The notes under the pieces were generated by a model. It did not search any database, was not told the DNA's origin, and saw only the letters and a program-made list of their open reading frames with translations. Both the position numbers and the translations under genes were made by a program. Below are positions 22,565-33,064 of a stretch of 64,000 nt of DNA, one piece after another. Within the stretch, counting starts at the first letter, position 1, and each line of letters opens with the position of its first letter. This DNA is from Adineta vaga (lineage: Eukaryota; Rotifera), in NCBI GenBank assembly GCA_021613535.1, contig CP075494.1, forward strand, positions 8,370,001-8,434,000. Reading direction: 5' to 3'.

Positions 22565-23518
22565 TCAATCAAGTATCATAATATCATCATCGTCATCATC
22601 TTGCACTGTCGTTGTTCTTTGGATTGTACTTGTAGAAGTTATTGTGATGCTACTTTCTGTTTGAATTTCATTTTCTTTAGCCAACTGTTGCTTTTTTTGT
22701 TCTTCAATTGTTTCTTTAACTCGATCACGTATACGTTCTTGTCGTCTTTGTAAATATTCTGGTATTTGTCGTTGTCGTTTAACTTCTTTCTTTCGAAGCC
22801 ATTTATCAATTGCCTAGAAATTTTAAAAGGAAAAGAAAGATGACGAATTGTAAAAGTAAAAATCTGTTTTCTACTTGTTTTGTATCTTCTTTTAGTTTAT
22901 TTGCCAATGTTAAATATTCATCTGGTTTAATACTACGTCGTACGTTATCTGTTACAGCTTGATTATAATACTCTTTGATTTGTTCGAAATTTAAATGTTC
23001 TGCTTGTTTATTAACAAATTCGTCTTTTAAATGTTGTAGTTTTGTTTGGAGAAATGCTAATTGATTTTCATAGGATTTTGACAATTCAGATTTGATATAT
23101 TGATGAAAAAGACTAAATTCTCGAGAACAATTTAAACGTGCTAATTTTTCTAAATCAGTTGCTTGTAAAGTACGTGCTGTTGTACTTAGTTGTGTTCGTT
23201 TTGAATGAGGATTTGGTACTGTCGAACGTCTGTTAGAACGTGATGATGAATCACGTGATGGTCTAACCGGTTTGGAAAGAGTTGCTGGACGTATAGGTTT
23301 TTTAGGTGCTTTAGGCTTAGGAGGTGGACGAACATGAGCAGGTTTTGGCGGTTCAAGGCCTTGAAGAGTAAAGAAATTTCAACTGTTAAAATACTACACA
23401 GAAAGTAAGACATACGTTTTTGAATTTCTCGAGTTTCACATTTAGTGACTCGTTTAACTGCTCGTTCCTTCCGTGACGGAAATTTCACACCAAATTTTGG
23501 TACTTCTGGTGTTGTCAT
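22565..23518 (-). CDS. Coiled-coil protein, unknown function
   Basis: Three exons (23518-23416, 23359-22875, 22813-22565) give 278 residues. A TTTATCTTTCAG acceptor touches the ATG, suggesting trans-splicing. The first third is basic and Pro-rich (PPKPKAPKKP), and the middle and end are charged helical coiled coil (QLAFLQTKLQHLKDEF; IDKWLRKKEVKRQRQ; LQRRQERIRDRVKETIEEQ). The C-terminus is Ser/Thr-rich and closes with DDDDDDIMILD, which resembles a SUMO-interaction motif (inference). It lies inverted between the two ABCG copies. I do not recognise a family. Confidence 0.78.
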
Positions 23519-24613
23519 CTGAAAGATAAAGACAAAAATAAAAACGTACTTGTTTCTTAGCACATATGCAGTCGTAACCATGATGTATGAAATACTAGAC
23601 ATACGCACATATACTCGTGGCAAATATGGCCTTCACTAAGTAAGTATTCGAAGGAAAGGAGAGGTAAAACATTGATTTGGGTGGTAACTATGCATTTGAA
23701 ATGGAATATTTCATTATTTTTTGTAGACTATTTTCGAGCATTTTGTCCATAAAACTGACGACTTACGTTACAATACGGGTTTGAACTGTATCTATGTTTG
23801 TTCTACTAAGTTTGCGAACAACGTTCTGTTAGTTGATCAAGTGTAAAGCAGAGTGAACGTGAATGTACGCAAGATGTGCGCAACAAGAAAAAAAGAAAGA
23901 AAGAAAAAAAGAAAGAAATGAACAAACGAGTGTAGTAACAATGATGATATTACTGCGTAGCGCCTTAATTGCTAGGAGAAAGAGAGAGAAAAGACAAAGA
24001 GGCCGTTGACCTCTTATCGGAAGAACAAGAAGAAAAAAGTGTAAAAACTGGTTTTACCAGGCTCGTTTGATTAAAGACGTCCTGTAAATCTAACCTCTTT
24101 TTTATTTAATCTAAAAATCATGTCATTAGTCATAACATGAACTTAATAGTTTAAGAATATTATTTATTCTATTAATTTTTCATAATATTCAATTAATTAC
24201 ATGGTACATTAGGAATTTCAAGTCATACAATTAATTTGATTCTTTTATTCTTCAAAACTAGCAGTATTTAGCAATAAGAACTTATCACAAAATATTGATA
24301 ATCAAGTGATATTGTATGTCATGAAATTTCGATAGTAATCATATGTGAAGTACATATTTTTAAATACATAGGTATACATGATTGAACGAACCACTTTTCT
24401 ATCGTCCTGTATTGTTTTAAATACATAAGGACATATGGGTGAAATAGAAGATAATCATCGTCAAATGAAAGAGTGGATAGAAGAGAAGAAAGAAAGAAGA
24501 AGAAGAAGAAGATGAAGATCATATCGATATATATATATATCCATTCATGTCTATCATCAATTTCATTCTCTCGATTTGTACTTACAGTTTAGTTCATTTT
24601 ATAACACAATCAA
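23519..24613. other. Intergenic, shared 5' region
   Basis: Divergent promoters of the coiled-coil gene (-) and ABCG copy 2 (+). Contains purine-rich runs (AAGAAAGAAAG near 23890, GAAGAAGAAG near 24497) and a short (TA)n at about 24524-24540. No gene seen. Confidence 0.5.
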
Positions 24614-26948
24614 ATGAATCCAATAACTCCTGAAATATCAACAACACCAATTAAACAATGTGAAAGTAGTACGGATAATCGTGGTTATAGTCGACATCTT
24701 GCAGATATTCCTGGATTTAATTATAAACACTATGAAAAACTCGATGATCATGAATCTACGCGACAAATATCCACAGCACCCAATACATGTACAAAGATAT
24801 CCGAAATATCGCCGTATACACATAAAATCGTTTCAATACCATCAACATGTTCGTCTACTTACCATCAACAACGTTCATCTGATGCAGAATTATTTGAAAG
24901 ACAACTATCTTTACTTGATCCAATGTCGGATCGTGTTAGTACTATACTTGTCTGGCAAAATTTGACTGTTCAAATTCGAGAAGATAATAGAAAAGAAACT
25001 TTTCAACGTATGAAATCATATAAAACTTTTGTTCCGAAGCGAAAATGTTTACTAAATAATATTAGTGGCGCAATAACAGGTGGTTTATGGGCTGTTATGG
25101 GTACGTTTGAGTAATATTTATAACAATGAAAAGAATTTTCCTATTCATTAATAGGTCCATCTGGTTCTGGCAAATCTACTCTTTTGAATACACTAGCTTG
25201 TCGATTAGATGTCAACACAGTTGTTGAAGGTGAAATGCGTCTCAATGGTGCACCATATGATAATGCTGAATTGAAACGTATTGCTGGTTATGTGATGCAA
25301 GACGATCTATTAAATGGATATTTAACTGTTGAAGAAACATTAACGTATACAGCTAAACTTCGTTTACCACGAACATTTACCGATAAACAAAGAAAAGAAC
25401 GTGTCGAAGATGTCATGGCTGATTTAGGTTTATCACATGTTCATGATGTTATTGTTGGTACACCATTAAAAAAAGGTATATCCGGTGGTGAACGTAAACG
25501 TGTATGTGTTGGTATGCAATTATTAAATCGTCCACAATTACTCTTTCTTGATGAACCTACATCGGGCTTAGATTCAGTTACTGCACTCGAACTTTTACGT
25601 ACACTTCATGCATTAGCTCATGGTAAATCACAAGAAAAAGCTGTAACTATTGTCTGTTCTATTCATCAACCACAATCAAAAATATTCAATCTATTCGATT
25701 CATTGATTTTACTCAAAGCAGGAAATGTTATCTATCAAGGACCACGCAAACAAGTGATGGTAAAGTACTCTACTTTACTAAGATGAAATCTTATTGTTCA
25801 TATGTTACATTTTAGGACGTATATCGTACAGCTGGTTTTCCATGTCCATTGTACACAAATCCAGCTGATCATCTATTAGATGTTATTACACCACCAAAAA
25901 GTAATGCACTTCTCGGTGGACAGATAATTTCTCTTCAACAACAAGCAGCAACCGATGCTGCTTTAATAGCTGCTCAAATTCCTATTGATATTGATTTAAG
26001 TATGGGTGGAGATAAACGTCTTGTTCAAATGGCTAGTTTACCATTAAATCCAACTTGGATCAAACAAGTTCAAATACTTTTACAACGAAATTTTCAAGAA
26101 CAAATTCGTCGATCAAAAGTTATTCTTATTTCACTCATTCAGACAATTATTATGGCGATATTAATTGGAACGGCCTTTCTTAAAATTGGAAAATCACAAA
26201 CCAGTATTGTACGTCGTGAACCGGTGATCTTTTTCTGTGCTGTCAATCAAGGTGTCTTTGGTGCATTGATGGTTATCAATTCTTTTCCAGTAGAACGTGC
26301 ATTAACATTACGTGAACGTGCATCAGGAACGTATTTTGCTAGTGCTTATTTTACTGCAAAAATTATTGTCGATACACTTGTTCAAATACCTGTTCCAATT
26401 ATTTTCGTAAGTCAATGAAAATTCACAAATACAATTGAAAATAGTTCGTTTCGTTTTATTTTTTCTAGTCATGTATCGTGTATTTTCTGGTTGGTTTGGA
26501 TCCAACGATTGCAAAATTCTGTATCTTCAATTTACTTATGTTATTATGTTCGATTGCAGCAACATCATTGGCTTTGATGGTTTCTGCTATTTGTAAAACG
26601 ACCGATATGAGTGTGACTGTTCTTCCCATGGCATTGGAAGTGACACGTTTATTTGGTGGTTTCTTTTTGGCACCATCACGTTTACCAAAATATTTCGCAT
26701 GGCTCGATGCTGTATCTTATGTTAAATACACTTATGTTGGAGCTAGTTTAAATGAATTACAAGGATTAAAATTAACATGTACAGAAGCTGATCGAATGAA
26801 ACATTCATGTATTGAAAGTGGTGAACATTTTATACGTGATCTTGGTCTTGATTATATTAATATCATTGGATGTATTGGAGCATTAGTTGGATTTATTATT
26901 ATTTGCCGTCTCATAGCTTTTCTCGGTGTTCGATTTCTTAAACATTAA
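24614..26948 (+). CDS. ABCG-family half-transporter, copy 2
   Basis: Four exons (24614-25100, 25155-25759, 25816-26406, 26469-26948) encode 720 residues. Walker A GPSGSGKST (163-171), signature SGGERKR, Walker B LLFLDEPTSGLDS and H-loop SIHQPQ are canonical. The membrane domain starts at about residue 470 (LIQTIIMAILIGTAFL) and ends in FLGVRFLKH. It is a tandem duplicate of copy 1. Exon 2 is the same length (605 bp), and long stretches are nearly identical at nucleotide level, for example 25167-25330 against 20542-20705, whereas the N-terminal 130 residues and the introns differ. Substrate unknown. Confidence 0.93.
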
Positions 26949-27515
26949 TTCAATTTCTTTTCAATATTTCAAAAATTTCCCATTTTTTTCCTGTTTATAT
27001 TAGAATTATTGTTGAATCTGTTTTTCTTTTCATATATATAATTCAATTGCTTAAAATAAACGTATAATTCTTTTCATTTAACGAATGTCTAACATATTCT
27101 TCGAGAGAATCATCATCAAAAGGTTATCGGATTAAACATTCAGTAATCTGCGAATAAAGACATCATATGTTGAAAAGGATAAAAGATAACTACTACATCG
27201 TTAGATGAGTCATATGAGAAAGTAAAATCCTATACATATAGTGATGATTTTTACTAATATTTTCAAATAGTAATATTTAAGATCGTAATCAATATCATAA
27301 ATGTTCGAATGTGTTCCTATCTTTCTTCTCTTTGATGTATATATTTGACAACCGTGTAGAGTATAAACCTACTTCCTAGTGTTTTTGTATGAAAAGAAAA
27401 AAAAACGGAAGAAAATTTCGTCTGTTGATATAATATATAAATCTATACCGTATACGTTCTTGTCCTTAGTAAGATCATTATTATTATCTGCAAAGTGAAT
27501 ATTATATTCATCAAT
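26949..27515. other. Intergenic, no gene seen
   Basis: AT-rich spacer after ABCG copy 2, with a possible poly(A) signal AAAATAAA at about 27053. Confidence 0.5.
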
Positions 27516-28048
27516 ATGGCCGAATATTTCGATAATTCACAACCTAGTTATTCAGAATTAAGAACAACAATGCGAACACCTGAATTGAATTACTATCTGG
27601 TCATTCAGCGTATAATTCTATTTCTACCGATATGGATTCATCTAGAACATCTTCATCTACAACTTCAAGTAACGTAACTAATGGATATATACCACCATCG
27701 GAGAATTTTTATGAAGTACCTTTTGATCGTAATGAATGGTTGGTATCCGAACCGTTTTCAGGTAGAAAACGTCCTCCTCGACAAAACGAATTTCTTCAAC
27801 TTCTCCTAGAAAAGCCACATTATTCTTCGTACATAACTTGGATAAATAAAAAGGATGGTTTATTTACAATTCTATTGCCAACTGAAGTAGCTCGATTATG
27901 GGAGAAAGTCAAACATCGACAAACCAGTAAAGAAATGGATTATCAAACATTTTCCAGAGGTTTACGAGCATATTATACAAATGGAATTATGATTAAAACA
28001 TATAAAAAATATACATTCTGTTTCAATCAATCTATGACACCAGAATAA
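27516..28048 (+). CDS. Small ETS-domain transcription factor, copy 1 (5' frame disrupted)
   Basis: The ETS DNA-binding domain is clear but divergent: RPPRQNEFLQLLLEKPHYSS, then ITWINKKDGLF, a VARLWEKVK helix and recognition helix MDYQTFSRGLRAYYTNGI with both DNA-contacting arginines. From ATG 27632 the frame gives 138 residues. A better upstream ATG at 27516 opens 22 codons and then loses frame at a GAATTGAATT tandem duplication (27582-27591). Downstream of it the ETS frame is open and continues the same type of Ser/Thr-rich sequence. So either translation starts at 27632 or a 5-bp insertion has broken a longer N-terminus. It is adjacent to a second ETS gene. Confidence 0.8.
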
Positions 28049-28496
28049 CGCATAATCGTTTTGAATAACATACTATTTCTTTTTTTTGTTTTTCTGGAAT
28101 GCGGATAATATAATCAGAAATTAATAAAATATTTTTTGTACGATGAAACTGAAAATCAATATTGAAGAGAAATTCTAATTCAGAAGTTAGCATCTGTTCT
28201 ACCTCTTAACGAAAATCGAAGTTTATGAAGAGCTTCCTGTATTTTGTTGAAAATTTAATAGAACAAAAAAGCAAGAATGACGCACGACATTTCTCTTTTG
28301 CTTTCTTTTTATTACAATTTTTATCTATCTATCTATCAATCTTATTACAAGCTTATTCAGTTATTTTTGTACTATCAGATATATGATTATTGATAATATT
28401 ACGAAAAAAAAAGAAACTTCCTCGTCTCAATCTATAAATATGCGTAGTCAACATTCGATAATTATATTTTATATTCATATAAGAATTAACGAACGA
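28049..28496. other. Spacer between the two ETS genes
   Basis: No gene. A short TATC repeat lies near 28324-28338. An in-frame ATG at 28383 precedes the second ETS gene but would add a low-complexity, intron-like N-terminus. Confidence 0.45.
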
Positions 28497-28943
28497 ATGT
28501 CCAACGACACTTCCTCATCTTCAACTATAGATCCTATAGATTTATTACTCGAAATGATTGATTCTGATTCACATTATCCTGATTCGAACATGCCTTGGAT
28601 CGATATCGATAGTAATGGAATACCATTCGGTTTGAATGAATGGTTAGTAAGAGATCCAGCGACTGGCAAGTTACGGCCTCCAAAATTATACGAATTTCTT
28701 CGTTTACTTCTCGACAATCGCCGTTATATTTCGTATGCATCTTGGTTAAATCAAGATGAAGGTCTATTTAAAATTCATAAACCAACAGAAGTCATTGAAC
28801 TTTGGCAAAAAGTTAAAGCTCGACAAACAAGTAATAACATGGATTATGATAGATTTTCTCGAGGTATTCGGCATTATTATGAAAGTGGAATAATGATTGC
28901 AACATACACTAAACATACCTATCGTTTTGCTACGAAAAAATAA
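28497..28943 (+). CDS. Small ETS-domain transcription factor, copy 2
   Basis: Single exon, 148 residues from ATG 28497. A Ser/Thr/Asp-rich start of about 55 residues is followed by the ETS domain: LRPPKLYEFLRLLLDNRRYI, ASWLNQDEGLFKI, VIELWQKVKARQ and recognition helix MDYDRFSRGIRHYYESGIM. It parallels copy 1 throughout, including the NEWLV-x-(E/D)P lead-in. The protein is almost only a DNA-binding domain, so it may act as a competitor or with partners (inference). Confidence 0.85.
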   Translation: MSNDTSSSSTIDPIDLLLEMIDSDSHYPDSNMPWIDIDSNGIPFGLNEWLVRDPATGKLRPPKLYEFLRLLLDNRRYISYASWLNQDEGLFKIHKPTEVIELWQKVKARQTSNNMDYDRFSRGIRHYYESGIMIATYTKHTYRFATKK

Positions 28944-29513
28944 CTTTTTTTCATTTGTTAATATAACTGTATGTATTCTTTTTTTAATTTAAAAAAATAA
29001 AAAAAGATTCATTCGTACTTTTTTAATCGCCATCGATTATGCTTCATTTATTAGAGTAACCTCTCATAAGAACCATTCACAAACACCCTCAATTCACTTT
29101 TTACCTGGATCTTAAGAAGGACAGAAAATCCATAACTATTTGATGAGTCATTTGATCATAGCAATTGAAACAGAACATGATCATGTACAAAATCATATCG
29201 TACTAAAAATCACACAGAGTAAATCAATGTCAACCTAGGGTTTTTCGCTGCATGATTAAAGGAGTGCACGGATGGCCTACGAGAACATTTGTATGTCATG
29301 TCTCGTGTATTATTGGAGTTAAAATTTATGTATTCACTTTGTTTTCTACTTCTAATCATCTTATTAACAAATAAATAATTACAAAAAAAAATCAGAACGT
29401 TTCATCATAAAACAAAGAACATCATGATTATATATAGAGAAAGATTAACGAAGTAAAAACCAACAAATATATATATATAAAAACGTATGAACAAAAGACA
29501 AAGAGCTATAGAA
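28944..29513. other. Intergenic, no gene seen
   Basis: Convergent 3' region between ETS copy 2 and the SWIM-RING gene. AAAAAATAAAAAAAG at about 28990-29005 may hold a poly(A) signal. Confidence 0.5.
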
Positions 29514-30491
29514 TTACAAATAATTATAAAACATCCAATCATCTGTATCTTCATCGTAATCATCATAAGCGTCAGTTGTTGAATATGCAGCTAAATTCAA
29601 ATAACCATGAGAATGTTTATCTTTCTCAATGATATGTTTCCATTCACTTCGACAAAATGGACAGGTTACCGATTCGCCCATTGATAATTTAGCGTGACGC
29701 CATTTTTCAAAACAATTTTTATGAATATTATTTCCACATAATGTCGAACAAAATATTATATTCGTTTGTTCACCAAACATAGATTCGAAACAAATTGGAC
29801 ATTCATCTTCCGCTGAAATCGGTTTTTGTTCAATATCTTTTGAAATTAAGATAACATCAGGATCGCCTGTTTTCGCACGGTAAGCTTCACGAATCTAAAA
29901 GAATAAATATTTCAGAAGTTTTTGTATTTCTTTCTACAGATAATTACCGGTTGTTCAGCAAGAACGGATGAATCATGATTTTGTTCATCGGCTTTAGTAA
30001 AAATTTCGTATAATTCATTGGTTAACAATGCTTGTTGAAAAAGTAATGGTGAATGTCGATCAACTTTAAGTACTCGATGTAAAACAAAGATGATATGTTT
30101 ACATAAATGACCTTTGGCATAATCTGGACCTATTATGAAAATTCTTTGTTTTATTATAAACAAAAAAAAAACAATAAAACTTACATGTACATAATGGAAT
30201 ATGAGTAACTGTAACTGTATAAACATTAGCAGTTTGTCCGAGTACTTTATATTCTCGATGAATGAATTCATTTGTTGATTTACTTATCGCCAGTAAATAA
30301 AGACGTTGATTTAAAGCACGTTCAATACGATCATATATGGCAACAGTCATTGTTGCTCGATAACGACGAAGACGTTTTTCAGTTACTTTTTTTTGCCGTT
30401 TCGATGATGTTGGACTCGGCTCATTTTCAATAGATGTAGTATTATCTTGGGCATTTTTACGTTTCGTAGAAGCACGTTGTCGAAAACTCAT
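29514..30491 (-). CDS. SWIM and RING finger ubiquitin ligase, ZSWIM2-like
   Basis: Three exons (30491-30185, 30129-29948, 29894-29514) give 289 residues. A Lys/Arg-rich N-terminus precedes a SWIM zinc finger: CTC in exon 1, completed by splicing, then GHLCKHIIFVLHRVL, giving C-x-C...C-x-H. The C-terminal RING reads CPICFES, C-GNNIHKNCFEKW, CPFCRSEW. This order matches ZSWIM2/MEX, a RING E3 linked to death-receptor signalling and sperm in mammals. The mammalian protein has about 630 residues with extra ZZ and RING modules that are absent here. The acidic C-terminal tail (DDYDEDTDD) has no assigned role. Confidence 0.85.
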
Positions 30492-31349
30492 TATGTTCAA
30501 TATATGTACAATACAAGACGGATCGATATGAACAAAAATAATAAAAAAAACTAGAAACAATCGATTAAACCTAAACTAAACTAGCCGTCGAGTATGTATG
30601 AAAGAATGTTTCTGATTCTATTGCATTGTCTATTCTTTGAATAGAAGTTATACTTAAACAAAGTTAACTATTTAGACGAAAGATGACGCCAGTCATTATA
30701 TGTTCTAATCATATCGGTAGAATATTTGATTCAATATCTACGCTTTGTATATATATATTATAGAAACCTTTTTTGAAAATAATTCTGATTCAATTATAAT
30801 TCGTAAGATTTCGAATGCCTAGAATTTGATAACGACATTATGAATTCGATGTTTATAACGATTCTCTATTTTTTGTAGTAAAAACTGTTTAAAAGGAAAG
30901 TATATCACAAACAAAAGTAATGAAACCAATCTCAGACAAAGCTGAAACAAAGTTTATCATGAATTTTCATTAGAAAAGAGTTAGTTATAACTATTCGTCA
31001 TCGATTGGTATCATTGAGATTCGATCATTATTTCAAATGTTAACAAACAAATGTACTAGCTTTTTCACTGGACAGAATGAAATCGATGAAGAGTAAATAT
31101 ATAAGATGAAGTAAGTTAGTATGTCATCGATTTTGACAAAGAGATTGTGCTTCCATCTATTTAATTTAATAATGAAACAATTGTTTTTAGTTTTTAAAAT
31201 ACGATCTTAGAAAATCTTGTTGTTATTTAATGAAATGATTTTCCTAAATCAGTTTTCATTTTTATAGAGTCTTCTGTTGAGCATTGCTTAGTGCATGTCA
31301 ATACTCATGGCAATACTTGACATTCTATTGAATAATCAATTCTAATCAA
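30492..31349. other. Intergenic promoter region
   Basis: Divergent promoters of the SWIM-RING gene and the EF-hand/Death gene. No additional gene seen. Confidence 0.5.
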
Positions 31350-32822
31350 ATGGGAGCTATTTTGAATACTCTTCCCTTAAAGGATACGGATAATTTAACA
31401 AATTTATCACCAAATCGTGCTGATTGGTTAACATCGCATGCTGATGCAACAGGACTTGCAGTTGTGGAAGTTGAACGATTATGGAATCGTTTTAAACAAT
31501 TAACAGGTTCACATGAACAAACACATTTGTATCCTGATAAAAATGCATTACCCAATGAATTATCTAATGACATTTTTGTTAAAAATGTAAGTTTAACAAT
31601 GATTCTTCTAATTCAGATTATATTTGCTTAAACAGTAATGATAGTTGAGAGTTTGTGGTGTAGATTTATTTCAGTCTATAAACAAGAGAATAAAATCGAA
31701 AAAGGTTAACAAAACAAATAAAAGTAGAGTATGATTGAATTTCAGAGTTTTTCTTTCTGAAGTATTCTTCAAAATTCACAACGAACTTTCGAAAAAAAAA
31801 CATACTCTCTAATGTGCCAAAATACTTGATTGTACTTTTCTAAACAGTACATGACTAAACATTATCGTAGTAATTCAAGTTGAGAAAATTCAATTGGTTT
31901 TAAACCACATAGTTCATATCAATGAATTTTAGCTTTTGAAACATTTTCCTCGATCAAAAGCAGATCCGAATAGTATTCCCTTTGGATATTTCTTACTTGT
32001 TATGCATTGGTTTGATGAAGCAACGGTTAACGATAAATTATCTGCTCTATTCATCTATCTGAATAATGGTGAACCAATTGATGCATCAATGATCGGAAAA
32101 CTTTTGAAACATGTTTATCGAGAAACGAAAGAAGTATGTATTATATGTCATCAACAAATAAGACAACACGATTCATCTTTATCTTTTTTTTAATCAAATT
32201 TTCAAAGGAAGATATTCGATTAATATCATATCAATTTATGCAACAATTGGGATCAACTGATCAAGGTAGAACTTCAACATATAAAAAATAAATGAATCAA
32301 TAGAATGTTTTGTAGGTCGTTTAAATATGACACAATTTATTGCTGGTGTTCAACGATGTTTTTCTCCAGGTGAACTTGAAGAACTGCTCAAATTTGAAAT
32401 TATACCAGGTCATATTCTCGAAGAAGCCAATGCAATACCTTCACTTCAATCATCTTCAACAAATGTTCGCGATCATCCTGGTTTTACTTCGCAGGATCTT
32501 GTGAGTGAAAGTCATTTAAGACAGTTAGCCTATCAAGCATCTCGTCGTAATTGGACAAAACTAGCAGTAACACTTGGTTTTCTTGAATATGATATTGAAG
32601 CATTTATAGCTAAAAATAACAATGATTCATCAGCAGCAGTAAGTTTCATCTAATAATTATGATTGATGAAGACAATGGTTAAAAATGAATTTTGCTTTTA
32701 TATAGTTACTTGAATTATTACAAGTTTGGCGTGAACAAGAGGCTGGACTTGCAACGAAAAGACGATTGAAACGTTGTTTAGAACAAGCTGATTTACAAGA
32801 TCTTGCTCCGATATTGAATTAA
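31350..32822 (+). CDS. EF-hand-like (CHP-type) plus Death-domain protein
   Basis: Five exons in phase: 31350-31586, 31933-32133, 32208-32265, 32316-32638, 32706-32822; 311 residues. Residues 1-195 follow the layout of CHP/tescalcin-type EF-hand proteins (VVEVERLWNRFKQL; IPFGYFLLVMHWF; MIGKLLKHVYRET; GRLNMTQFIAGVQRC), but the calcium loops lack the usual D-x-D-x-DG residues, so calcium binding is doubtful. Residues about 228-311 are a Death domain (LRQLAYQASRRNWTKLAVTL, LEYDIEAFI, LLELLQVWRE, RLKRCLEQADLQDLAPIL). The start is MGAIL, a possible N-myristoylation site. The fusion suggests an adaptor in cell-death or innate signalling (inference). It is convergent with the ARM-TIR-SAM gene 243 bp away. 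Confidence 0.78.
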
Positions 32823-33064
32823 AATTTATAAACAACTGAATCTTTCGATAATGAGATAAAACATTCATCAATTGATGAGAAAATAGCTTTTATTTGTATG
32901 TCATTATTTATGTATTATCAGCAATTGAATGTGCTTTTTAATTATAATTAATATATGATATCGTTTTTATTGAATAAGAAAGAAACAAATAAACGCGATT
33001 CTTTCCAAAGTTCATTTGATATTTTTTATATGAAAACTACGAAAAAATAAATAAACGAGAATGT

